NCBI GenBank assembly: GCA_947453125.1
Contig: CANGGC010000005.1
Coordinates: forward strand, 1-18,296
DNA length: 18,296 bases
Source of the DNA: Planctomycetaceae bacterium
GTDB taxonomy: Bacteria; Planctomycetota; Planctomycetia; Pirellulales; UBA1268
Direction of reading: 5' to 3'
Shown: one piece after another, positions 12,706 to 18,296 of the stretch
How positions within the stretch are numbered: position 1 is the first letter of the stretch
Layout: the number at the start of each line of letters is the position of its first letter
The notes under the pieces: generated by a model
What the model was told of the DNA's origin: nothing
The model's input: the letters and a program-made list of their open reading frames with translations, nothing else
Database searches by the model: none
Position numbers and translations under genes: made by a program

Positions 12706-13158
12706 TCACGCTGCTGCTGGAGGCTCGGGAAGAGAAGATGCTCATCCGGCTCCGCAAGCAGATCAAGCAGCTCGACCTCGTGATCCTCGACGAGCTGGGG
12801 TACGTGCCGACCGGCAAGGCGGGGGCCGAACGGCTCTTCGATGTCCTATCGACAGCCTACGAGCGGCAGAGCCTGATCGTGACCACGAATCTCCCCTTCG
12901 AGCAGTGGACCGAGGTGCTCGGCAGCGAGCGGCTCACAGGGGCCGCCCTCGACCGCCTCACGCACCGCTGCCACATCCTCGAGGCGAAAGGCGAGAGCTA
13001 TCGACTCAAAGATGCCCGGAGACGGCAACAAAGAGCTGGACCGACGGCCTGACAGAACGATCCTTTGAGTAAGTGACCTGACGGAGTAGATTCCAAACTC
13101 AATCCCAGCGATGCACTTTTCGGCCGCCGCGCGCTGCACTTTTCAACCGGCGTTCACA
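12675..13158 (+). mobile_element. right-end remnant of an IS21-family element
   Basis: The piece contains the C-terminal half of istB and a right end. At the end the 10-mer TGCACTTTTC occurs twice (13112-13121, 13135-13144), followed by AACCGGCGTTCACA to 13158. IS21 elements carry repeated terminal binding sites and end in TG...CA, which fits. istA, the N-terminal half of istB and the left end are missing; the intron lies in their place. Confidence 0.75.
12678..13052 (+). pseudogene. istB: N-terminally truncated IstB ATPase (IS21 helper)
   Basis: About 124 residues remain of the roughly 250 of a normal IstB, the AAA+ ATPase that helps the IstA transposase choose its target. The piece runs from VRFFRVTELITLLLEAREEK through Walker B LVILDELGYVP, STAYERQSLIVTTNLPFEQW and LTHRCHILEAKGESYRLKDA, all typical. 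The Walker A part (G-x-x-G-x-G-K-T) and N-terminal helices are absent. The open frame continues 5' into the intron protein region, so no native start exists and no active ATPase could be made. Confidence 0.88.
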
Positions 13159-13466
13159 GGCAACTGGAACCGTCCCGCCACCACGCCCTCGACTGTGAGA
13201 TCCTCGTCGAGCGACTCCCAACGCAGCGCTGTGCCACCGACCTCCAGCCGAGCTTCGGCCAACTCCGGCTCGCTGGCATCGCGCAGACGACGGAACCGCT
13301 TCGCCGGGAATCCCACGAACCGCTGGTCCGTCAACTCGACAAAGACCATTCGCCCCTCAGTCCACGCTCTCGTCGCTACGGCTTCGGTTTCCTGATGGGT
13401 GATCTCCTCCATCCCGCGTCTGTAGACCTCGGAGTTCTCGTCGTGTTGCGGGTCGGGGGTGGACAT
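13143..13466 (-). CDS. DUF2442 domain protein, 3' end rewritten by IS insertion
   Basis: A 107-residue protein. VFVELTDQRFVGFPAKRFRR, LRDASEPELAEARLEVGGTA and LRWESLDEDLTVEGVVAGR match DUF2442, a small family often found with other small accessory genes and of no firmly known function. The start at 13466 (MSTPDPQH) is preceded by GGAG at a good distance. The family end is around GVVAGR; the last codons (PVNAG) and the TGA stop (13143-13145) lie in the terminal repeat of the IS21 remnant. The coding region is thus probably still functional, with a foreign tail of a few residues. Confidence 0.8.
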   Translation of the reverse strand: MSTPDPQHDENSEVYRRGMEEITHQETEAVATRAWTEGRMVFVELTDQRFVGFPAKRFRRLRDASEPELAEARLEVGGTALRWESLDEDLTVEGVVAGRFQLPVNAG

Positions 13467-13586
13467 GGGGCTCTCCGGTACAGCCGCAGGCAGCCGCAAT
13501 GGCAACCCGGTGCCGGTGGATTGAAGCGGTCCGCTACTTCCGGACTGCGGGGAAGGCAGCATAATGCCCCACTGGAGGATCCAACG

Positions 13587-13826
13587 ATGGCGAAAGCAAC
13601 CTGCCCTGTGACCCGTGCCGAGTTTCTCGAGAAGGCCACCCCGATCACCGTCGTCATCAACGGCGTGGTCATGGAGGCCGGCGTGCGGGAGTTTTCCACC
13701 GGCTCCCTCGGCTGGTACACCAACGGCACGATTGCCGTCTCCGTCGGCGGCACGTCGGTCGACGTCCAGATCGGCCTCAACATGACCGTGGCCGGCTCGA
13801 AGGATCTGCCGAAGAAGCGGAAGTGA
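13587..13826 (+). CDS. small conserved planctomycete-type protein
   Basis: A 79-residue soluble protein with an excellent start: GGAGGA at 13574-13579, seven bases before ATG 13587. The sequence CPVTRAEFLEKATPITVVIN, REFSTGSLGWYTNGTIAVSV and IGLNMTVAGSKDLPKKRK is of a type I associate with planctomycete genomes, where it is annotated as hypothetical. It has no signal peptide or membrane segment and ends in a basic KKRK tail. Beta-strand content looks high. The function is unknown; it stands alone between the divergent DUF2442 gene and the hydrolase. Confidence 0.85.
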   Translation: MAKATCPVTRAEFLEKATPITVVINGVVMEAGVREFSTGSLGWYTNGTIAVSVGGTSVDVQIGLNMTVAGSKDLPKKRK

Positions 13827-13906
13827 GCGGTCGAATCTGCGGGGCAGACGGGCGTCCGTCCTCCAGCCGCGCTACGTGCCCCAACGCCAGCCCGGGAGTC
13901 TCCCCG

Positions 13907-15211
13907 ATGTCATCCTCATGGTCGCCGCCGTCTCCGAGCCTGGGGATCGCGCTGGTTGTCGCCGTGCTCGCGACGTTGGTAGGTCCCCGGCCCACAAGCG
14001 CTGACGAAGGTGCGCCGCAGGCGGCGGAGCGCTTCGGTGTGGCGGCGTTCGATCTCCAGCGGCTGTTGCAGGTGCCGGAGGTGTTTCCGGCCGACGGCTT
14101 CCAGGTCGGCCCCGAGGGGGATGAGCGGATAAGGCCGCTGTTCTTTGCGGGCTCTGAGTATCAGGGGCGACCGACCCGCGTGTTCGCCTGGTACGGGGCC
14201 CCGGCCACGACGCCCGGCACGAAGCTCCCGGCGATGGTCCTTGTCCATGGCGGCGGTGGGACGGCCTTCGAACGCTGGGTGAAGGTGTGGAACGATCGGG
14301 GCTACGCGGCGATCGCCATCGACTTGTGCGGCTGTGTGCCACGCGGAACGTATGGCAACTGGGAGCGCCATGCCGAAGGCGGGCCCCCCGGCTGGGATGC
14401 GGCCTTCGGCCAAGTCGAGGAGCCGCTCACGGATCAGTGGCCGCATCAGGCCGTGTCGGCGATCGTGCTTGCGCATTCGCTTCTGCGCACGTTCCCTGAA
14501 ATCGATGCCGAGCGCATTGGCCTCACGGGAATCTCCTGGGGGGGCTACCTGACGTGTCTTACGGCGGGGGTCGACCCGCGCTTCCGCCTCGCCGTGCCGG
14601 TGTACGGCTGCGGCCATCTTGCCGACGACTCGGCCTGGCTGGCACGGTTTGCCGAGATGGGGCCGGAGAAGGCAGCGCGGTGGTCGGCCTGGTGGGATCC
14701 AGCGAGCTGGCTCCCGCACGCCGAGATGCCGATGCTGTGGGTCAACGGCACCAACGACTTCGCCTACCCGCCCGGCTCCTGGCAACGCTCGTATCGGCTC
14801 CCCAAAGGCCCGCGGACGCTCTGCATGACGGTCCGAATGCCCCACGGCCACGGCCCTGCGGGGGAGAATCCCGAGGAGATCCGCGCGTTTACCGATGCGA
14901 TCCTCGGGGATCAACCCGCCGCCGCGGCACCGGGGCTGACAACGATCACAGGGCAGGGGACGGGCGAAAATCAGACCTGGGTGACATGGCGTGGCGGGCG
15001 GCCGATCCGCACTGCGGAGCTCTGCTTCACCGCGGCCAATGGCCGGTGGCAGGATCGGCTCTGGGAAACTCAGCCGGCCACCATCCATCCAGCTGCCGAC
15101 GCCATGGAGGGGCGGGCGAGCGCCGTCATCCCCGCCGGAGCGACGGCGTGGTATCTCAATCTCGTCGACGAGGCTGGGCTCGTCGTCAGCGGCGAACACG
15201 GCGTGCGGTGA
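13907..15211 (+). CDS. secreted alpha/beta hydrolase (acetyl xylan esterase-like)
   Basis: A 434-residue exported enzyme. Residues 1-33 (SLGIALVVAVLATLVGPRPT then SADEG) are a signal peptide. The alpha/beta hydrolase core follows: oxyanion region VLVHGGGGTAFERW (about 107-120), nucleophile elbow GISWGG with Ser210, acid NGTNDFAYPP with Asp284, and histidine MPHGHGP (His313 or His315). The closest general look is to acetyl xylan esterase/dienelactone-hydrolase-type enzymes that cut ester bonds, often on polysaccharides. A C-terminal beta-rich extension (about 345-434) follows the core. Start ATG 13907 has GGGAG nine bases upstream; the longer frame from 13823 lacks a signal peptide at its start. 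The substrate is unknown. Confidence 0.85.
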   Translation: MSSSWSPPSPSLGIALVVAVLATLVGPRPTSADEGAPQAAERFGVAAFDLQRLLQVPEVFPADGFQVGPEGDERIRPLFFAGSEYQGRPTRVFAWYGAPATTPGTKLPAMVLVHGGGGTAFERWVKVWNDRGYAAIAIDLCGCVPRGTYGNWERHAEGGPPGWDAAFGQVEEPLTDQWPHQAVSAIVLAHSLLRTFPEIDAERIGLTGISWGGYLTCLTAGVDPRFRLAVPVYGCGHLADDSAWLARFAEMGPEKAARWSAWWDPASWLPHAEMPMLWVNGTNDFAYPPGSWQRSYRLPKGPRTLCMTVRMPHGHGPAGENPEEIRAFTDAILGDQPAAAAPGLTTITGQGTGENQTWVTWRGGRPIRTAELCFTAANGRWQDRLWETQPATIHPAADAMEGRASAVIPAGATAWYLNLVDEAGLVVSGEHGVR

Positions 15212-15217
15212 GCGGCG

Positions 15218-15232
15218 GACGCCGTCAGCGTC
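15218..15232. terminator. short shared hairpin between convergent genes
   Basis: GACGC (15218-15222) and GCGTC (15228-15232) form a 5-bp stem with a 5-nt loop in the 13-bp gap between the hydrolase and beta-barrel genes. It overlaps the stop codon of the latter. No T tract; a weak bidirectional terminator at best. Confidence 0.3.
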
Positions 15233-16046
15233 TCAAAGCGCGGAATGGTTCGTAGATCCGCACCGAAAAGAGCATCTCGCTGGCCGAGAAGGCGTGGCGG
15301 ATATCCTCCGTTCCCCGAAAGAAATGACCCTCCATGCGCGTCACCGTCGTGGTGGTGGCGCCGAGCGCGAAGAACCGGTAGCCGAGATCGAGTTCGACCC
15401 GCTCCGAGAGGGCCCATTTGGCGCCGCAGCCAGCCTGCCAGGCGAAGCTCTGCGCGGTGTCTGGGCCACCGAAGAAGAAGTCGGGAGCGATGCCAGTCAG
15501 CTGGTAATGCCCGGTCGTACCGTAGGTCGAGCCGCCGGCGCCGATGCCGCCACCGAGATAGAGATCGACCTCGTCGGTGACGGAGAGGTCGCGCCAGACG
15601 TTGGCCATCGTCGACCAACTGTCGGCCGCGACCCATGTCCCGCTCCCGGTGGCCAGTGGGATCGTCGTGACGGCCAGGGAGTCCTTGAGCGAGTCGCGAC
15701 CGCGCCCCTCCACCTCGGCTCTGATCGCGCCGAACGGACGATCGAACGCCATCCCGAGCGCCCCTCCGGCCGTGAACAGCGTCCCGTTGGCACTGCCGCC
15801 GGTGTACCTTCCGGCCAAGTCGTCGGTGAGCGTGGCAAAGGACGATCCGACGATCCCGGTCACGTAGAACCGACGCGGAGAGACGACGTCGGCCCCAGTG
15901 ATGACGTCTGGAATCGCCTCTGGGATCACCTCGGGAACAACCAGATCGGCGTCCGATGCGGGGGCGCCCAAGGGCGCGAGAAACGCCAGCCCCATCACCA
16001 CGCCGAGCCAACCGTGAACGGGCCCTGCGGACCCAAAACGGAGCAT
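15225..16046 (-). CDS. outer-membrane beta-barrel-like protein
   Basis: A 273-residue exported protein. The signal peptide is MLRFGSAGPVHGWLGVVMGL then AFLAPLGAPASDAD. After a Pro/Val-rich linker (VVPEVIPEAIPDVI) comes a pattern of short amphipathic beta strands with Gly and aromatic ends, such as RRFYVTGIVGSSFATLTDDL, FTAGGALGMAFDRPFGAIRA, VDLYLGGGIGAGGSTYGTTG, AWQAGCGAKWALSERVELDL and GYRFFALGATTTTV. This is the look of an 8- to 10-strand OmpA/OmpW-like barrel. The start at 16046 places the signal peptide at the N-terminus. The end does not finish in Phe, so classical BAM targeting is not evident. Its function is unknown. Confidence 0.78.
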   Translation of the reverse strand: MLRFGSAGPVHGWLGVVMGLAFLAPLGAPASDADLVVPEVIPEAIPDVITGADVVSPRRFYVTGIVGSSFATLTDDLAGRYTGGSANGTLFTAGGALGMAFDRPFGAIRAEVEGRGRDSLKDSLAVTTIPLATGSGTWVAADSWSTMANVWRDLSVTDEVDLYLGGGIGAGGSTYGTTGHYQLTGIAPDFFFGGPDTAQSFAWQAGCGAKWALSERVELDLGYRFFALGATTTTVTRMEGHFFRGTEDIRHAFSASEMLFSVRIYEPFRALRR

Positions 16047-16194
16047 GGGGCTGACTTTCTCACGGGGCCGTCGGGTCCTCTGGAAAGTGATCGTCCGGAG
16101 TGAGCCCTCCTTTGAAGGGGTGGGTGTCGCGGTGCGTCGGAGAACGCAGACCACCCAGACCTGTGTGAGACGGGGAGGAATGGATCGGCGTTGA

Positions 16195-16213
16195 CGCCGT
16201 CCTACTGACGGCG
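16195..16213 (-). terminator. hairpin downstream of the HTH gene
   Basis: CGCCGTC (16195-16201) and GACGGCG (16207-16213) form a 7-bp stem with a 5-nt loop, 12 bp after the stop of the minus-strand gene at 16226. No T run follows, so the terminator role is tentative. Confidence 0.35.
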
Positions 16214-16225
16214 CCGCGCGCGGGA

Positions 16226-16663
16226 TCAGGAAAGCTTGTCGAGGGCGTCGAGGAGGCTCATCGCGCGCCGGGGGCTCCCGATCATCTCGACAAACTTCTT
16301 GGCGGCGATGAGATCGGTGAGCGTGAAGGCTTCGTCGGAGGGGAGCATGGGGGCCGTCGCTGCCCGGGGGGGCCTCGGGGGAGCGGCGTCGCGCTTCTTC
16401 TTCCGCGGGCGCCGTTCCACGCCCAAGGTGCCGAGGATCTGACTCACTTGGGGAGAGACGACCTCGACCCCGCGGGATTTCAGGATCTCGATGATGTCCC
16501 TGGGGCGGGGGCTGCCGCCGGCATCGAGGATCCGCCGCGCTTCAAGCCTGATCTCCTCGCTCTTGTTCACCTTGGCAAGTTCCACGATCGGCGAAGGGAC
16601 GGTCTCGGGGGCAAGGTGGACCGGTTCCAGGGTGTCGGAGTCGGTCTTGGCTTTCTTCGTCAT
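16226..16663 (-). CDS. putative helix-turn-helix DNA-binding protein, planctomycete type
   Basis: A 145-residue basic protein. The centre (residues 36-82: EEIRLEARRILDAGGSPRPR, DIIEILKSRGVEVVSPQVSQ, ILGTLG) reads as a winged-helix-like unit. It resembles planctomycete proteins of the pattern I-R-E-x-L-x-x-N-P-x-A-x-P-K-x-I-V-x-x-L-x-x-x-G-V-x-V-S-x-x-L-V-S. A basic Pro/Lys/Arg linker (RRPRKKKRDAAPPRPPRAA) follows. The C-terminal LTDLIAAKKFVEMIGSPRRA then MSLLDALDKL is a conserved helical end that may dimerise. The start at 16663 (MTKKAKTDSD) is the first ATG that gives a family-like N-terminus. DNA binding is an inference and no target is known. It is divergent from the zinc-ribbon membrane protein gene. 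Confidence 0.72.
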   Translation of the reverse strand: MTKKAKTDSDTLEPVHLAPETVPSPIVELAKVNKSEEIRLEARRILDAGGSPRPRDIIEILKSRGVEVVSPQVSQILGTLGVERRPRKKKRDAAPPRPPRAATAPMLPSDEAFTLTDLIAAKKFVEMIGSPRRAMSLLDALDKLS

Positions 16664-16895
16664 GGGATGCCGGGGGTGAGGGGGAATCGCAAGCAGGGCG
16701 AGGCCCCATGATACCTCCGCGGCAGGAGGCGTCGGGATGACGGTCGATGGCCCGTTTGCCGGGCTCGATGGCGGGCAAGCCGATCGACTTCCTCCACGAT
16801 TCCGCGGCACCTTTACGGTACGCTCATGACGAGGGACGAGGATTGCCCGGGGATCACCCCGGATGGGGAACGATGAGACCGGCGGAGATGCGGCC
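16664..16895. other. divergent intergenic region
   Basis: This 232-bp gap separates two divergent genes. An inverted repeat TTGCC...GGCAA (about 16757-16779) is visible. I see no convincing -35/-10 pair and no small gene. Confidence 0.4.
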
Positions 16896-17993
16896 ATGCC
16901 GAACATGCAGGCAATCGAGACGGAGCCCCGCGGGACGTGGTGGCAGCGATTGCTGATCGCGATCTTTTCCCTGGCGCTGACGCTCCTCTTCTTCTGGGCG
17001 CTGGGATTCATTCTCCAGGACATTGGCCGGCTGCCCGGCCCGGACTGGAATCGTCTCAGTGGCGACCGGCTCGATCCGGTGATGGCGGCCACAACCACCC
17101 GGCTTCAGGAAGAGCAGGCCGGGATCAAGCGGAAGATTGAAAACGAGGAGCGCCGCCGGCAGGTGCTCCGCGACAGCACGGCGACCTCCCAGAAGACGCT
17201 CGGTCAGCTCCTCGAACTGCAGCGGATGAGCCTCGAGCAACAGTCGCAGCTGCCTGAGGAACAGCAGCAGGCCCTCACAGAGAGCCAGCGGGTGTTCCTC
17301 GCCAACCAGCAGCGCGACCAGGAGCTCACCGAATCGATCTCGGATCATCAGGAGCGACTGGCGGCGATCGCCGAGGAACTCCGCCAGCACCTCGAGCACG
17401 TCAATGTCGTGCAGACGCCGGTCCGCGAGGAATACCAGCGGCTCCAGACGAGCCATCGGCTCAGGCTCGCCGCGATCAAGATCGGCGTCCTCGCTCCGCT
17501 CCTCGTCCTTGCCGGCCTCCTCTTCGCGAGGTTCCGCAACAGCCCCTACGCGCCGATGGTCTATGCCTTCGGCGCGGCGGTGCTCGCGCGGGCCTTCTTC
17601 GTGATGCACGAGTACTTCCCGGCCGAGTACTTCCGCTACATCCTCATCGCCACAGCCCTCGCCGTGATCGCATGGCTCCTTGCCCGGCTCCTCCAACTCG
17701 TCGCCCGTCCCGGGGGCCGGGCACGCCAGAAGCAGATCCGCGAGGCCTACGAGTCGTTCGTCTGTCCCGGCTGCCGCTTCCCGATCCGCCGCGGCCCGCT
17801 CCGCTTCATGGCCTGGACGCCCCGCAGCCTGCGTCGCGTTTCGCGGCCGCTGGTCGGGGCGAGCGACGAGCCCTATGCCTGTCCATCGTGTGGCCTGCAG
17901 CTGTTTACGGCCTGCTCGGCCTGCAAGGGCGTCCGGCACGCGCTCCTTCCGGCCTGCGAGCACTGTGGCGCGGAGGAGAAGCCGGCCGGATGA
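16896..17993 (+). CDS. membrane protein with coiled coil and double zinc ribbon
   Basis: A 365-residue inner-membrane protein. Order of parts: a membrane helix at about 15-37 (LLIAIFSLALTLLFFWALGF); a long Gln/Glu/Arg-rich coiled coil at about 62-190 (TRLQEEQAGIKRKIENEERR, LEQQSQLPEEQQQALTESQR); two or three more helices at about 195-275 (IKIGVLAPLLVLAGLLF, MVYAFGAAVLARAFFVM, YILIATALAVIAWLLARLLQ); and a C-terminal cytoplasmic tail with four Cys pairs (CPGC, CPSC, CSAC, CEHC), a double zinc ribbon. Start ATG 16896 has GGAG eight bases upstream; ATG 16863 is less good. I know no named family. The design suggests a membrane-anchored sensor or assembly factor, with the coiled coil probably outside. 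Confidence 0.8.
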   Translation: MPNMQAIETEPRGTWWQRLLIAIFSLALTLLFFWALGFILQDIGRLPGPDWNRLSGDRLDPVMAATTTRLQEEQAGIKRKIENEERRRQVLRDSTATSQKTLGQLLELQRMSLEQQSQLPEEQQQALTESQRVFLANQQRDQELTESISDHQERLAAIAEELRQHLEHVNVVQTPVREEYQRLQTSHRLRLAAIKIGVLAPLLVLAGLLFARFRNSPYAPMVYAFGAAVLARAFFVMHEYFPAEYFRYILIATALAVIAWLLARLLQLVARPGGRARQKQIREAYESFVCPGCRFPIRRGPLRFMAWTPRSLRRVSRPLVGASDEPYACPSCGLQLFTACSACKGVRHALLPACEHCGAEEKPAG

Positions 17994-18043
17994 CACGACG
18001 GCTGCGTGCCGGCACGATCTCCGCCGGCCACGCGCCGTGGCCT

Positions 18044-18296
18044 TCAGAACAGGATCCGGCCCAAAAGCATCCCCGTAGCCACCGCCGTCACGGTCGCGAC
18101 GAGGCCCGGCATCATGAAGGAATGATTGACGAGGTACTTCCCGATCCGCGTCGTCCCGGAACGATCGAAGGTCATCGCCGCGATCAGCGAGCCGGTCGCC
18201 GGAATGAGGAAGTAGCCGTTGACGGCCGGAAAGAGCGCGATGAGCTGGGGCGCGGCGATCCCCAGGGAGAGCCCCAGTGGCATCAGCGCCCGCATC
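18044..18296 (-). CDS. C4-dicarboxylate transporter, DcuA/DcuB type (partial, C-terminal end)
   Basis: Only the last 83 residues lie in the window; the gene continues beyond 18296. IALFPAVNGYFLIPATGSLI, AAMTFDRSGTTRIGKYLVNH and SFMMPGLVATVTAVATGMLL match the C-terminus of DcuA/DcuB carriers, where S-G-T-T-R-I-G-K-Y and N-H-S-F-M are highly conserved. These inner-membrane carriers exchange fumarate, succinate, malate or aspartate, typically in anaerobic growth. Which member it is cannot be told from the tail. The ATG at 18293-18295 is most likely an internal Met. Confidence 0.88.
   Translation of the reverse strand, partial: MRALMPLGLSLGIAAPQLIALFPAVNGYFLIPATGSLIAAMTFDRSGTTRIGKYLVNHSFMMPGLVATVTAVATGMLLGRILF

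Noticed and set aside
13112..13144. Two TGCACTTTTC copies considered as operator sites
   Set aside because: Position beside truncated istB and the CA terminus fits IS21 terminal repeats better than regulation.
13916..15199. 427-codon minus-strand frame opposite the hydrolase
   Set aside because: The plus strand has a signal peptide and a full catalytic triad; the antisense frame shows no domain.
16854..17996. 380-codon minus-strand frame opposite the coiled-coil protein
   Set aside because: It is the mirror of a Gln/Glu/Leu-rich coiled coil, which often gives open antisense frames; the plus-strand frame has membrane helices and paired cysteines.

Overview
The window looks like a high-GC planctomycete chromosome. 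The strongest clue is a DUF1559 pseudopilin-like protein (prepilin motif GGFTLIELLAVIAIVG) at 7472-8440. Supporting clues are a PEP-CTERM surface protein, a small planctomycete-type protein with a GSLGWY motif (13587-13826), a short helix-turn-helix-like protein of planctomycete type (16226-16663) and a multicopper oxidase with an FG-GAP-like tail. The genus cannot be told from sequence alone.

Left part (1-2758): two regulators with sparse DNA between them. A MarR-type regulator is followed by a short intergenic stretch with two palindromes, one nearly perfect, and then a four-helix membrane protein; this reads as a regulator-operator-target unit. A 620-bp gap follows, holding a weak remnant of a tyrosine recombinase and a good promoter-to-terminator pair that could make an RNA of about 118 nt. 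A TetR-type regulator with a repetitive basic tail comes next.

2933-6665: a terminator-like hairpin and a promoter precede a PEP-CTERM protein, a PAPS-dependent sulfotransferase and an alkaline-phosphatase-fold/TPR fusion that has lost expected metal ligands. The last two genes are 13 bp apart. Together they suggest a small cell-surface or exopolysaccharide sulfation locus.

6666-7457: a graveyard. It holds the C-terminal end of a DUF4926-like gene, a tRNA 3' half cut near the anticodon loop, and the C-terminal half of an RbsA-type sugar ABC ATPase with a frameshifted end. Beyond it lie DUF1559 and a multicopper oxidase (minus strand). The oxidase lacks its first copper-binding segment and stops about 60 bp from the 5' end of a group II intron. 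The intron encodes a full reverse transcriptase/maturase but is fused, without its 3' ribozyme domains, to the C-terminal half of an IS21-type istB. The IS21 right end supplies the stop codon of a DUF2442 gene.

13143-18296: mostly intact genes. They are the DUF2442 gene, the small GSLGWY protein, a secreted alpha/beta hydrolase, an outer-membrane beta-barrel-like protein, the helix-turn-helix-like protein, a membrane protein with coiled coil and double zinc ribbon, and the C-terminal end of a DcuA/DcuB-type C4-dicarboxylate transporter running off the window. No CRISPR array, rRNA or complete tRNA was seen.
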